Positions 1-8,676 of a DNA stretch of 64,000 bases are shown piece after piece. The stretch comes from Alkalimarinus coralli (GTDB lineage: Bacteria; Pseudomonadota; Gammaproteobacteria; Pseudomonadales; Oleiphilaceae): positions 1,388,001-1,452,000 of the forward strand of contig NZ_CP096016.1 in NCBI RefSeq assembly GCF_023650515.1. The letters run 5' to 3'. Numbering within the stretch: the stretch's first letter is position 1; the number at the start of each line of letters is the position of its first letter. The notes beneath the pieces were generated by a model. The model was not told the DNA's origin. It did no database searches and saw nothing but the letters and a program-made list of their open reading frames with translations. Both the position numbers and the translations under genes were made by a program.

Positions 1-877
1 AGATGCCTAGAATATGACGAGTAATATGTCCGAGATAAGCACCTTTGCTCATCTCTTCTTCGATATATGGAATCATAGCCTCAAGGACTTGCTGGCGAGT
101 GAGTGTACTTTCTTGCTCGCCATATATTTTTTGGTCAACCTGCGATAATAACCATGGGTTTTGATACGCCTCTCTTCCGACCATTACACCGTCAAGCTGG
201 TCGAGATGGCTTAGGCTTTCGTTGATGGTTTTGATTCCACCATTAACGATTATTTCAAGCGATGGAAAGTCTCGTTTTAGTTGATAGGCTACATCATATT
301 TAAGAGGGGGAATTTCTCTGTTTTCTTTTGGCGATAGACCTTGAAGGATTGCCTTTCTAGCGTGCACTATAAATGTGGAGCAACCGGCCTCAGAAATAGT
401 TTTTACAAAATGGTGAAGCTCTTCGTAACTGTCTTTTTCATCTATGCCGATGCGGTGCTTTACGGTAACAGGTATTGACACCGAACGCTGCATGTTGCTA
501 ACACACTCAGCGACGAGTTCAGGGTGAGCCATTAAGCATGCACCAATCATGTTGTTCTGGACTCGGTCACTCGGGCAGCCAACATTAAGATTAACTTCGT
601 TGTAACCCAAGTCTTCAGCCATTTTGGCGCACGCAGCCAGCTCGTCAGGGTTGCTTCCACCTAGCTGCACTGCGAGTGGAGACTCCTGATGGTTAAATTG
701 TAAATATCGATCTCTATCGCCATGTACCAATGCACCTGTTGTAATCATCTCGGTGTAGAGCACAGCGTTTCTGGAAATAAGGCGCGCAAAATACCTGTAA
801 TGTCTATCGGTCCAATCGAGCATCGGGGCTATACAGAACTTGCGGTTAAGAGGCTTGGGAGAGTCGATGTTTGTCAT
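1..877 (-). CDS. dusA: tRNA-dihydrouridine synthase DusA (3' end beyond window)
   Basis: FMN-dependent enzyme that reduces uridines in the D-loop of tRNAs. The first 292 residues are present, against about 330 for DusA, so only the C-terminus is cut off by the window edge. Visible motifs are the TIM-barrel opening [14 protein letters not shown] (about residues 15-28), the substrate region [13 protein letters not shown], and [10 protein letters not shown] with the catalytic cysteine near residue 101. VKHRIG and VNGGI-type FMN-phosphate segments follow. The start ATG at 877 gives the usual short leader before the barrel; no strong ribosome binding site is visible. It is divergent from the binding-protein gene that starts at 989. 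Confidence 0.93.
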   Translation of the reverse strand, partial: MTNIDSPKPLNRKFCIAPMLDWTDRHYRYFARLISRNAVLYTEMITTGALVHGDRDRYLQFNHQESPLAVQLGGSNPDELAACAKMAEDLGYNEVNLNVGCPSDRVQNNMIGACLMAHPELVAECVSNMQRSVSIPVTVKHRIGIDEKDSYEELHHFVKTISEAGCSTFIVHARKAILQGLSPKENREIPPLKYDVAYQLKRDFPSLEIIVNGGIKTINESLSHLDQLDGVMVGREAYQNPWLLSQVDQKIYGEQESTLTRQQVLEAMIPYIEEEMSKGAYLGHITRHILGI

Positions 878-988
878 TTCTGTAAGGGCTACCCAGTTTA
901 TCTGATGGTTTAGGTACGATGGTTGTAGGATACCGGCAAAACGTGGGTTATTATAACAGAGATTGTTTATTTCCTATAAAGGTTGTCA

Positions 989-1939
989 GTGAAGCTGTTA
1001 ATCAGGTGTGCCTTTTTCTTTGGAGCTTTATGCTCTTGTTTGCCGCAGGCGTTATTTGGGAAAAGGCTAGTATTGACGGTAATAACACTCTGCCTATTCC
1101 CCTCTTATGCGCTAGGGCTAACGAGTAGCCATCAAGAACAGGTTAATCTTGTCATCCCTCGAGTCGATGTGTCCAATGCCGAGCATGCGGAGTATTTCGT
1201 TAAATTACTCGAACTAGCAATGGAAAAAACAATTAGCGACGGTAGATATCAGATTACGCGCTCACAAAAGGATCGATCTCAGGCTCGAAACTTATTAGAC
1301 CTAGAAAAAGGACATAACCTGAACGTCTTATGGACAATGACCTCGAAGGAGAGAGAAGATAGATTGTTACCGATTCGAATTCCATTGTTAAAGGGGTTGT
1401 TAGGGTATCGGGTTTTTTTAATACGAAAGGAAGATAAAAACACATTTGGATCTATCCAGTCTCTGGACGGCTTAAGGCGATTTAAAGCAGGGCAGGGGGC
1501 GCACTGGCCTGACACTCGCGTTCTTAGGGAAAATGGTATAGATGTGGTTACGAGTGTCAGGTTTGAACTGCTTTTTACGATGTTACAGGAGAAACGGTTT
1601 GATTATTTTCCGCGAGGCATTAATGAGGCGTGGGCGGAACTCAAACATCACGCTCAACGAGGCTTAATTGTTGAGCCGTCAATTCTATTAAAATATGCGG
1701 CCCCCATGTATTTCTTTGTTAACCGAAGCGATGAATGGCTAGCAAACAGAATTGAGAAAGGCTTATTGACTGCCATTGAGGATGGTAGTTTTGATGCGCT
1801 ATTCTACGGCTTTCCAGTGCATCAGAACTTTTTTAGTCTCGCCAATATTCGCAGTAGAAAAACGTTTGAGCTTGTTAACCCCGGGTTACCAGAAAAAACG
1901 CCTCTCGATATTGATGAGCTTTGGTATAAGGCCGACTAA
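989..1939 (+). CDS. periplasmic substrate-binding protein, SBP_bac_3-like
   Basis: Resembles the extracellular solute-binding proteins of polar amino acid uptake systems (family 3 fold). There is no permease or ATPase beside it, so it may be an orphan sensor or binding protein. A hydrophobic N-terminus with a likely signal segment (KRLVLTVITLCLFPSYALG) precedes the mature part. Later segments such as LLGYRVFLIRKED, GQGAHWPDTRVL and FDYFPRGINEAW match the two-lobed fold. I prefer GTG at 989 because AAAGG lies six bases upstream; a TTG at 983 sits too close to that site. An internal TTG at 1040 would give a more typical signal peptide. Substrate unknown. Confidence 0.7.
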   Translation: MKLLIRCAFFFGALCSCLPQALFGKRLVLTVITLCLFPSYALGLTSSHQEQVNLVIPRVDVSNAEHAEYFVKLLELAMEKTISDGRYQITRSQKDRSQARNLLDLEKGHNLNVLWTMTSKEREDRLLPIRIPLLKGLLGYRVFLIRKEDKNTFGSIQSLDGLRRFKAGQGAHWPDTRVLRENGIDVVTSVRFELLFTMLQEKRFDYFPRGINEAWAELKHHAQRGLIVEPSILLKYAAPMYFFVNRSDEWLANRIEKGLLTAIEDGSFDALFYGFPVHQNFFSLANIRSRKTFELVNPGLPEKTPLDIDELWYKAD

Positions 1940-1997
1940 CGTTCAGCACCAGTAGAAATCGACTTCTCTCAATAGGCTTTTCTAAGTAGGTAATGCT

Positions 1998-2909
1998 ATG
2001 TCTGTTTCAGTTGCACTAATACCTGTGTTCGCACTCATTATGCTGGGGTATCTGTTGAGACGCATTAACTTCCCCGGGCATACATTTTGGTCGCAAGCTG
2101 AAAAATTCACCTACTTTTTACTCTTCCCGGCAATGCTGATTTACAAATTAACCAATGCCGAAAGAGGGGGCGTCCAACTTGCAGATATTGCACTCATTGT
2201 AGTGCTTTTTCTGCTGTCAGTATCAGCTTTACTGATTATTGCCCAGAAGTTACTCAAGTGGCCTGGTGCCATTTTTACCTCGATCTATCAGGGAGGAATC
2301 CGATTCAACTCTTACGTTGGTTTGGCAGCAATTAGCGAACTGTTTGGAGATGCTTATCTTCCGTCTGCGGCTGTTGCCATGGCGATCATGATCCCTTTGA
2401 TAAATCTGCTATGTATTTTGGTCTTTTCGGTTTGGGGGGAGAAAGAGATTAAGGGGCTTTCAGGGGTGCTTAAAGCGATTGTGACTAACCCGTTAATCGT
2501 AGCTTGTGTGATTGGCATCTCGCTCAATATGGCTGGTGTCAGGTTTTATTCGGTTGTAGAAGGTATGATAAAACCATTGAGCCAGCTGGCATTACCGATG
2601 GGGTTAATGGCGGTGGGTGCTGGACTCAACTTAAAGTCTCTGCGTGGTGCCTCAATGCCTTTTGTCGTGTCGAGCTTTATTAAGTTGCTGGTTTTTCCTG
2701 TTATAAGCTTGTTGATTCTGAGACTGGTCGGGGCAGACCTTGTTACAAGCACCGTTGTTATCCTGCTATCTTGCCTCCCGACGGCATCCTCTTCTTACAT
2801 TTTGGCCCGGCAGTTAGGGGGAGATGCCGATTTGATGGCGACCATTGTTAGTGGCCAAACCCTTTTAGCGATAGTCACCATTCCGTTTATGGTGACCTTA
2901 CTTCTTTGA
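1998..2909 (+). CDS. AEC-family transporter (auxin efflux carrier/malonate permease type)
   Basis: Integral inner-membrane carrier of 303 residues with about ten hydrophobic segments, normal for the AEC family. Family-like features include the N-terminal VALIPVFALIMLGYLLRR, the central NPLIVACVIGISLNMAGV segment that starts the second repeat, and the C-terminal LPTASSSYILARQLGGDADLMATIVSGQTLLA. This last stretch is highly characteristic of AEC proteins. The family exports or imports organic acids; the substrate cannot be told from sequence. It is separated by 58 bases from the binding-protein gene and convergent with znuA. Confidence 0.88.
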   Translation: MSVSVALIPVFALIMLGYLLRRINFPGHTFWSQAEKFTYFLLFPAMLIYKLTNAERGGVQLADIALIVVLFLLSVSALLIIAQKLLKWPGAIFTSIYQGGIRFNSYVGLAAISELFGDAYLPSAAVAMAIMIPLINLLCILVFSVWGEKEIKGLSGVLKAIVTNPLIVACVIGISLNMAGVRFYSVVEGMIKPLSQLALPMGLMAVGAGLNLKSLRGASMPFVVSSFIKLLVFPVISLLILRLVGADLVTSTVVILLSCLPTASSSYILARQLGGDADLMATIVSGQTLLAIVTIPFMVTLLL

Positions 2910-2944
2910 TCTCTTGCAACTCAGCTCTTTTGGTTTAAGTGCGC

Positions 2945-3952
2945 TTATTTCAGGCATTGGGAAAAACTATCTGCAATTGCGTGAATGAACTCAATGTAAC
3001 CCGTCTCAGAGTTTACCATTGCTGTGGCGAGCGGGTCGGCAGTAATGACTTTTACATCAGTTCCTTGAGTGATCGTTTCGACATATGGGGCTTTGAAATT
3101 GGGCTCTTTGATCAGGCATATGCTCTTTTTATTACTGATCTCACTGGCAAGCTGAGCAAGGTGCTTGGCTCCAGGCCGGGACTCTGGAGTTAGGGTAATC
3201 GTTCCTGATATTGTCATGCCAAAATAATCTGCAAAATAAGAGAAGGCATGATGGAAGGTATAAATATCAATCTGACTTTGAGCTGTAAACTGCTTAGTGA
3301 TTTGCTCTTCTGACGTTTTGAGACGAGCTAAAAACGTATCTGTGTTTTCCCGTAGCCGTATTTGATGCGCAGGGTAGTGGGTAGAAAGCTCGTTATAGAT
3401 AGACTCGGCAATGCTGCGCGTGTATGCCGGATTCAGCCAGATATGAGGGTCAAACGCGCTAGTGTAACCATTCTCATGATTGTGGCTGTGTTCGTGGTGC
3501 TCTAAAGTGTCGCGCCTTGAAGAGTGGTTCTCGGTAGAGTCTTGCTGTAGTTTGAGTGCGGCTGTGAGTGGCAGCTGGTTTACTCCGCTGCTTTGAAGTA
3601 CTTTCACAAGAAATAGCTCAAGCTCTGGGCCAACCCATATGAACAAATCTGCATTGCTAAGGCGTGCCCTTTGTGAGGGTCTTAACTGATAGTGATGAGG
3701 GTTAGCAGACGGAGGCAGAAGCAGGTTGGAGTGACCCAAGTCTCCAACAATAGCCGTTGCGATTAATTGAATGGGCTTGATTGAGCTAAGGACGTTAATG
3801 CTTTGAGGGTTTTTATCGTCGGCCTTTATCGAAGCTGAACTGAGAGCTACAGCAAGCGCAATGATTAACGGTGTCACTGCGATTGATTTGGTAAATAAGC
3901 TTACGCGGTTAACAGTCATGTTGCGTAGTGCTATTGTGAAATACTGGATCAT
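2945..3952 (-). CDS. znuA: zinc ABC transporter substrate-binding protein ZnuA
   Basis: High-affinity periplasmic zinc-binding protein of 335 residues. After a signal region (IALAVALSSASIKA) come the metal-ligand contexts ANPHHYQLRPS, DPHIWLNP and TFHHAFSYFADYFG. A histidine-rich loop (HHEHSHNHEN) lies between the first two, typical of zinc rather than manganese binders. The translation start could be the first methionine or Met12 (MTVNRVSLF). Unusually, no znuB, znuC or zur gene is adjacent; the divergent neighbour is a metallo-hydrolase, and I see no clear Zur palindrome upstream. The partner permease must be encoded elsewhere. Confidence 0.92.
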   Translation of the reverse strand: MIQYFTIALRNMTVNRVSLFTKSIAVTPLIIALAVALSSASIKADDKNPQSINVLSSIKPIQLIATAIVGDLGHSNLLLPPSANPHHYQLRPSQRARLSNADLFIWVGPELELFLVKVLQSSGVNQLPLTAALKLQQDSTENHSSRRDTLEHHEHSHNHENGYTSAFDPHIWLNPAYTRSIAESIYNELSTHYPAHQIRLRENTDTFLARLKTSEEQITKQFTAQSQIDIYTFHHAFSYFADYFGMTISGTITLTPESRPGAKHLAQLASEISNKKSICLIKEPNFKAPYVETITQGTDVKVITADPLATAMVNSETGYIEFIHAIADSFSQCLK

Positions 3953-4104
3953 TCAAAAATCTTCGTTGTTAAGGCTGTAGATGAATCAAGAGGGCTCAGA
4001 TCAGGCGTGCGGCGCGAAGTATAGCACGGCAGTGAGTGGCCAACGAGTAGTAGTTTTTCGCTGGATGCCATTTTTGATATAGTCACGCTAAATCACGTTT
4101 ATAA

Positions 4105-4146
4105 AAACCGCTAAAAACTATATAGAAACCGCTAATAACTATATTG
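4105..4146 (+). repeat. tandem pair of 21-bp direct repeats upstream of the MBL gene
   Basis: Two adjacent 21-base units (4105-4125 and 4126-4146) share the frame AAACCGCTAAWAACTATATW and differ at two positions. The second ends 15 bases before the start codon at 4162. The spacing is exactly two helical turns, so they could be tandem operator sites or a duplicated promoter -10 region. Function is inferred only from position. Confidence 0.8.
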
Positions 4147-4161
4147 GATAGAGAGAACTGA

Positions 4162-4800
4162 ATGGCTATTAAGTATCAAATTGTACCTGTGACACCCTTT
4201 GAACAAAACTGTACTGTACTGTGGTGCGATCAATCAAAAAAGGCCGCAGTTGTTGATCCAGGAGGCGACTTGGGTAGAGTTACCGCGGTATTGGATAAAG
4301 AAGGGTTAATGCTGGAAAAAATTCTTTTGACTCACGCCCATATAGATCACGCAGGTGGAACGGCTCAACTGGCAAAACAATATGCCGTGCCGATTGAGGG
4401 ACCTCACAAAGAAGACAAATTCTGGATTGACGCGCTGCCTCAGCAGAGTCAGATGTTTGGTTTTCCTTCTGTCGAGACGTTTACACCTGACCGGTGGTTG
4501 AAAGATGGTGATCTGGTGACGGTTGGTGATGAAACGTTAAATGTTGTTCATTGCCCAGGTCATACTCCAGGGCATGTTGTATTCCATAGCAGTGACGCAC
4601 AGCTGGCATTAGTGGGGGATGTGCTTTTTCATGGTGGAATCGGGCGAACGGATTTTCCAAAAGGCGATCATGCAACGTTGATCCGCTCGATTAAAAGCAA
4701 CCTTTGGCCTCTTGGCAACAATACGTCGTTCATTCCGGGGCATGGGCCAATGTCAACGTTCGGAGAAGAGAGAAGAAGTAATCCGTTTGTAGCAGATTAA
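4162..4800 (+). CDS. MBL-fold metallo-hydrolase, YcbL/glyoxalase II-like
   Basis: Metallo-beta-lactamase-fold hydrolase of 212 residues, the size of YcbL-type proteins, which lack the C-terminal substrate domain of true glyoxalase II. Metal-ligand motifs are complete: THAHIDHAGG (about 57-66), HCPGHTPGH, VGDVLFHGGIGRTD, and the terminal FIPGHGP. YcbL homologues hydrolyse S-lactoylglutathione poorly or act on other thioesters, so the substrate here is open. The ribosome binding site is GAGAGAA just before ATG 4162. A pair of 21-bp repeats lies immediately upstream and a GCCAGT/ACTGGC hairpin immediately downstream (4802-4817). Confidence 0.87.
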   Translation: MAIKYQIVPVTPFEQNCTVLWCDQSKKAAVVDPGGDLGRVTAVLDKEGLMLEKILLTHAHIDHAGGTAQLAKQYAVPIEGPHKEDKFWIDALPQQSQMFGFPSVETFTPDRWLKDGDLVTVGDETLNVVHCPGHTPGHVVFHSSDAQLALVGDVLFHGGIGRTDFPKGDHATLIRSIKSNLWPLGNNTSFIPGHGPMSTFGEERRSNPFVAD

Positions 4801-4935
4801 TGCCAGTGTTAACTGGCTTGAGGCACCGCTCGCATACTACTCTGTCAAATCCTGGGTTGATCTGAGCGAAGCTACTATCGAATATGAGCTGTATGCCGTT
4901 GCGTGGTTATTTTAATGATGTCCGCGCTGGGTTTT

Positions 4936-4945
4936 TGCGTATAAT
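4936..4945 (+). promoter_or_regulatory. likely gltX promoter -10 region
   Basis: TGCGTATAAT at 4936-4945 contains a perfect TATAAT hexamer with an upstream TG near the extended -10 position. It lies 40 bases before the gltX start. No convincing -35 hexamer is seen at 17 bases, so the extended element may compensate. Confidence 0.5.
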
Positions 4946-4984
4946 AGCCCCTTTTTAAGTCATCTACAGAGAGATATTCATTTT

Positions 4985-6478
4985 ATGACTGTTCGTACTC
5001 GTATTGCGCCTTCTCCAACAGGCGATCCTCACGTAGGAACTGCCTACATTGCACTTTTCAATATGTGTTTTGCTCGCCAGCACGGTGGACAGTTTATATT
5101 ACGAATAGAGGACACTGATCAGGCTCGCAGCACGGCGGAGTCTGAGCAGGATATCTTAGGCGCTTTACGCTGGTTGGGGCTAGATTGGGACGAAGGGCCT
5201 GATGTGGGTGGCCCTAAAGGCCCTTACCGCCAAAGCGAGCGGAAAGATGATTACAAAGCGTATGCAATGCAATTGGTTGAAAAAGGGCATGCGTTTTATT
5301 GTTTTAGAACGCCAGAAGAGCTGGATCAGATTCGTGAAGAACGAAAAGCCGCAGGCCTAAACCCCGGTATTAAGGGTGATCTTGAGCTGTCAGAGGATGA
5401 AGTTAAGTCCCGGTTGGATGCTGGAGATCCCTACGTTATCAGAATGAAGGTTCCTGACGAGGGGACATGTCTTATCGAAGATATGCTTAGGGGAACAATA
5501 GAGATTGACTGGTCTCAGGTTGACTGTCAAATACTTCTAAAATCTGACGGCATGCCTACTTATCACTTGGCTAACGTGGTTGATGATCATCTTATGGATA
5601 TCACCCATGTAATACGTGGGGAAGAGTGGATTAACTCTGCACCCAAGCACCAGTTGCTCTATCAGTACTTTGAATGGGATATGCCGGTGTTGTGCCATAT
5701 GCCGCTGTTGCGGAATCCTGACAAAAGCAAGTTAAGTAAACGCAAAAACCCTACCAGTATTAACTATTATGAGCGGATGGGTTTTATGCCTGAGGCTGTG
5801 GTTAATTACTTGGGACGAATGGGATGGTCAATGCCAGACGAGAGCGAGAAATTCAGCTTATCAGAGATGGTTAGCCATTTCGATATATCTCGAGTGTCGC
5901 TTGGTGGGCCTATTTTTGATGTCGAAAAGCTGAGCTGGTTGAATGGTTTATGGATTAGAGAAAACCTTTCCGACGAAGAGTTCTCTCTAAGGTTACAAAA
6001 CTGGGCATTTAATGCCGAGCGAATGGCACCGCTTATTCCGCATGTTAAAGGAAGAGTAGACACATTCAGTGATGTTGTTCCTTTGGCGGGGTTTATGTTT
6101 TCGGGAATGTTGAACCTCTCTGCGGATGATTTTGCTCATAATAAACTGGACGAAGGGCAGGTTAAGCGAGTATTACAGTTTGCCCTTTGGAAGTTGGAGG
6201 CTCAACGCCATTGGACGAAAGAGAATATATTTGCTGATATAAAAGCACTCTCAAAGGCGATGGAGTTGAAAATGGGGGATTTCAACTTCCCTGTGTTTGT
6301 CGCTATTGCCGGAACGCCAAACTCATGGTCAGTAATGGACTCAATGAATCTGCTAGGCCCAGACATGACAAGAGCACGCTTGCGGTATGCTTTAAACCTG
6401 TTGGGGGGCTTTTCCAAGAAAGAAACTAAGCGAGTAGAAAAGGAATATCAGGCTGTTTTAGCGCAGATCGAAGTATAA
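4985..6478 (+). CDS. gltX: glutamyl-tRNA synthetase
   Basis: Class I aminoacyl-tRNA synthetase that charges tRNA-Glu in the cytoplasm, 497 residues, full length. The N-terminus [17 protein letters not shown] contains the HIGH-type signature (here DPHVG). IEDTDQARS contacts the ATP site, and KLSKRKNP is the KMSKS loop. The C-terminal helical anticodon-binding domain follows. The gene lies directly upstream of a tRNA-Glu gene, its own substrate, though the tRNAs have a separate promoter. Confidence 0.97.
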   Translation: MTVRTRIAPSPTGDPHVGTAYIALFNMCFARQHGGQFILRIEDTDQARSTAESEQDILGALRWLGLDWDEGPDVGGPKGPYRQSERKDDYKAYAMQLVEKGHAFYCFRTPEELDQIREERKAAGLNPGIKGDLELSEDEVKSRLDAGDPYVIRMKVPDEGTCLIEDMLRGTIEIDWSQVDCQILLKSDGMPTYHLANVVDDHLMDITHVIRGEEWINSAPKHQLLYQYFEWDMPVLCHMPLLRNPDKSKLSKRKNPTSINYYERMGFMPEAVVNYLGRMGWSMPDESEKFSLSEMVSHFDISRVSLGGPIFDVEKLSWLNGLWIRENLSDEEFSLRLQNWAFNAERMAPLIPHVKGRVDTFSDVVPLAGFMFSGMLNLSADDFAHNKLDEGQVKRVLQFALWKLEAQRHWTKENIFADIKALSKAMELKMGDFNFPVFVAIAGTPNSWSVMDSMNLLGPDMTRARLRYALNLLGGFSKKETKRVEKEYQAVLAQIEV

Positions 6479-6500
6479 ACAAATTAGATCAGCAAAATGC

Positions 6501-6529
6501 TTGACTCATCGAAGGTAACTCAATAATAT
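6501..6529 (+). promoter_or_regulatory. promoter of the tRNA-Ala/tRNA-Glu unit
   Basis: TTGACT (6501-6506), a 17-base spacer and TAATAT (6524-6529) make a near-consensus sigma-70 promoter. It sits between the gltX stop and the first tRNA. A GC-rich stretch (CGGCCCCG) follows the -10, as is usual at stringently controlled stable-RNA promoters. Confidence 0.7.
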
Positions 6530-6548
6530 ACGGCCCCGATGACAGATT

Positions 6549-6624
6549 GGGGCCATAGCTCAGCTGGGAGAGCGCAACGCTGGCAGCGTTGAGGTCTGCG
6601 GTTCGATCCCGCATGGCTCCACCA
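6549..6624 (+). tRNA. tRNA-Ala (anticodon GGC)
   Basis: A 76-nt cloverleaf with encoded CCA. The acceptor stem GGGGCCA pairs with TGGCTCC and contains the G3-U70 wobble that identifies alanine tRNA. The anticodon loop reads CTGGCAG (GGC) and the T-loop reads GGTTCGATCCC. It is followed 33 bases later by tRNA-Glu in the same transcript. Confidence 0.97.
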
Positions 6625-6657
6625 ATTTTATGTCATCGACAAGATAGAAAGTTCCGG

Positions 6658-6733
6658 GTCCCCATCGTCTAGAGGCCTAGGACACCGCCCTTTCACGGCG
6701 GTAACAGGGGTTCGACTCCCCTTGGGGACGCCA
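6658..6733 (+). tRNA. tRNA-Glu (anticodon TTC)
   Basis: A 76-nt cloverleaf with encoded CCA. The acceptor GTCCCCA pairs with TGGGGAC, the anticodon loop reads CTTTCAC (TTC), and the T-arm contains GGTTCGACTCC. It is cotranscribed with the tRNA-Ala gene and followed by a strong intrinsic terminator. Confidence 0.97.
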
Positions 6734-6741
6734 ATTATTCC

Positions 6742-6774
6742 AAAAAACCTGAAACCTTGTTTCAGGTTTTTTTT
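6742..6774 (+). terminator. rho-independent terminator of the tRNA unit
   Basis: AAAACCTGAAAC and GTTTCAGGTTTT form a perfect stem around a three-base loop (CTT), followed by a run of T. It lies eight bases after the CCA of tRNA-Glu. Confidence 0.9.
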
Positions 6775-6892
6775 CGCCTGATGTATGGCCTTTGCTCGGC
6801 AGTTCTACGCGCAAAGCTGGGTCAGCTGTCTATGGCTTGGTTTTCGTGGTTATTGATGTTTTATGCGTGGGTCTGGTTGCCAGGCTAGCGGA

Positions 6893-6917
6893 GCCCTCTC
6901 ACGTTGTGAGAGGGGGC
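6893..6917 (-). terminator. hairpin downstream of the DUF3010 gene
   Basis: CCCTCTCAC and GTGAGAGGG form a perfect stem with a three-base loop, about 18 bases beyond the stop codon of the minus-strand gene at 6935. There is no T-run on the minus strand, so it may be a stabilising hairpin or a rho-assisted end rather than a classic terminator. Confidence 0.5.
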
Positions 6918-6934
6918 ACTGTATGAGAGTAGGG

Positions 6935-7363
6935 CTACTTCTTGCGAGAAATAGCTGCAAATGCGGTTGTGAAGGCTGGTTCCTGAAACGCTTTTAATCC
7001 GGTGCTTGTGAACGGGATGGGTATAGGGTTGTGGCTAAGCTGTTCCTTTATTTCTGTTGCCGATAGCGTTTCTACCTCAAAGCCGTCCGACAATTGAATG
7101 GCTGCTTCCATCTTAAAGCCGTTTGCACTTCCTGAGAATTTACCTTTGGTTGGCCTTTGTCGAATAATGACTTTGTCAACTTTGTAGTCTTCCATTAGCT
7201 TTGCAAATGCAAACTGAAAGTCTATTAATTGATCTCTACTGTTCACGTCAACGAGAGTGAGTCGGCGCACTCGACAATCAGGAAGATCTATTAAACCATC
7301 AGACAGGGACATAAGGCAGATAATGGCTTCATTGCCTTTTAATTCAACACCACAGACTTTCAT
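6935..7363 (-). CDS. DUF3010 family protein
   Basis: Small cytoplasmic protein of 142 residues when started at ATG 7363 (MKVCGVELKGNEA). This is where the family normally begins; an 11-residue upstream extension is possible. Recognisable family features are VCGVELKGNEAIICL at the N-terminus, the central KVIIRQRPTKGKFSGSANGFKMEAAIQ and the end EPAFTTAFAAI. The function of the family is not established. It lies downstream of and on the same strand as the QueD-like gene, 114 bases away, and ends next to a hairpin. Confidence 0.8.
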   Translation of the reverse strand: MKVCGVELKGNEAIICLMSLSDGLIDLPDCRVRRLTLVDVNSRDQLIDFQFAFAKLMEDYKVDKVIIRQRPTKGKFSGSANGFKMEAAIQLSDGFEVETLSATEIKEQLSHNPIPIPFTSTGLKAFQEPAFTTAFAAISRKK

Positions 7364-7477
7364 GATTGGTACCATGTAATAAAAAAAGGGAGCCATTATA
7401 GCTTAAATAAAAACCGCTGAGGAGGTTTGTATCCGCGCATCACAGATGTGCGATGCAGGCCCTGGTTTGCCGCCATA

Positions 7478-8329
7478 TTACCGCTCGGCAATGGCCCCTT
7501 TGCCTACGCCTTCAAATGCCTTGACTCTAAACTGACTGGTCGGATATTGAGCTTTCAATTGCTCTGAAATATGTGTTGCGATCCACTCAACAGTTGAATC
7601 GGTTTTGATTATATACACCTGGCGGGAGGGTATTATCAGTTCAAAGTCACCTTGAATGGCAGAGTAGGCAAAATGGGTATGGGGGTGCCCATTGATTAAC
7701 GGGTTACCTGCAATATCACTCTCTGTTCCGATGTAAATGTCTTCAAAGATGCTAGCCCACTGCTTTTCAAGGTCATGGGCTGGCTTACCATCTCTATATA
7801 TATTGATTGTGGAGCGGTGGCCGTGTGCAATGCGCTGGCAATTACCCTTATGTTTTTTAAGTCCGTGACTGTAGTGGTAGAACTCACCCTTAATAACCTC
7901 TTCCCTTAATTGAATGCAAATGCCTTTCACGTTGGAGGGGAGCTGATGAAGTATTCTATCGCACAAATAAGCAGATATGTTCTCTTTACTAATCTCTACA
8001 TCTTTTATTTGGGTAAGGGATTCCAATGGCGAATGATGAATAATTTGCTCGCCGCTAGGCGCGTTGTACACAACCTTGGCAAGGGTGCCCTGTGTGTTGA
8101 TGCTAATGCTTTGATGAGCTGCCGGAACAACAAATTTATGATCGACTTCATGGTCGATGATGTTTTTAATTTTCTTTTTTACATCACCAAAATCAAACAG
8201 CATACCTTGTTCGTCCAGGTCGCCTTCCAACTCTATGTCAACGATCCAGCTCTCGCCTAAAATCCCTCTTTCGGTATGCAGGTATGAAAAATCAATTACG
8301 GTCAGGTTGTTTACAAAGAGCTGATTCAT
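7478..8329 (-). CDS. two-domain 6-carboxytetrahydropterin synthase-like protein
   Basis: 283 residues holding two 6-pyruvoyl-tetrahydropterin synthase (QueD) folds in tandem. The C-terminal copy (about 150-283) has the QueD-type active site: zinc-ligand region YHYSH, NCQRIAHGH with the catalytic cysteine and two His ligands, a later TDSTVEWIATHI, and FEGVGKGAIAE with the terminal Glu. The N-terminal copy (about 1-115: FSYLHTERGILGESWIVDIELEG) keeps the fold but lacks CxxxHGH. Known single-domain QueD makes a queuosine/7-deazaguanine precursor, so this doubled form is likely a relative of uncertain substrate. It is divergent from the UbiA-like gene. Confidence 0.75.
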   Translation of the reverse strand: MNQLFVNNLTVIDFSYLHTERGILGESWIVDIELEGDLDEQGMLFDFGDVKKKIKNIIDHEVDHKFVVPAAHQSISINTQGTLAKVVYNAPSGEQIIHHSPLESLTQIKDVEISKENISAYLCDRILHQLPSNVKGICIQLREEVIKGEFYHYSHGLKKHKGNCQRIAHGHRSTINIYRDGKPAHDLEKQWASIFEDIYIGTESDIAGNPLINGHPHTHFAYSAIQGDFELIIPSRQVYIIKTDSTVEWIATHISEQLKAQYPTSQFRVKAFEGVGKGAIAER

Positions 8330-8676
8330 GAGAGGTTAGCCAGGGTTTCTGATGGGTGGTGACTAGGTTATCTAAGTCAGAAGGAGGTTAAGAATGCGGA
8401 GAATTATACCAGATAAAATACCATGCCATAAAGCTGGTCGCCCTTTGATCGTTTTATTAATAAAAATGTGCACAAATGTAATATTTTATAAAAAAATAAT
8501 GGTACATATGCACAATAAAGTTTGTTGGTGGCATAATGTTACAAAAAGAAACACTTGTGAACGACACGGTTTGATTCGAAATACTAAACTAGTGCCATCG
8601 TACCAATGTCTGTTCCCGCAAGTGACGGCTCTGCACCAACAGATAACTCTATATCAGCAAGCAAAGGACTTAATAA
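8330..8676. promoter_or_regulatory. AT-rich divergent intergenic region upstream of the unusual lipid-type cluster
   Basis: 347 bases without a credible gene. It holds a perfect TGTGCACA palindrome (8467-8474) and a related ATGCACAA 43 bases on (8508-8515). A weak promoter-like pair follows: TGCACA at 8509-8514, a 17-base spacer and CATAAT at 8532-8537. These could be control sites for the plus-strand cluster beginning at 8677. Only the sequence motifs are seen; regulation is inferred. Confidence 0.4.

Noticed and set aside
722-1128. Two short plus-strand frames opposite the start of dusA and across the binding-protein start
   Set aside because: They are shadows of dusA and the binding-protein gene, with no plausible protein features.
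3953-4161. Zur box upstream of znuA
   Set aside because: No palindrome resembling the known Zur consensus could be found on either strand.
6549-6733. Integration hotspot at the two tRNA genes
   Set aside because: No integrase and no duplicated tRNA 3' end are seen; the flanking genes look like ordinary core genes.
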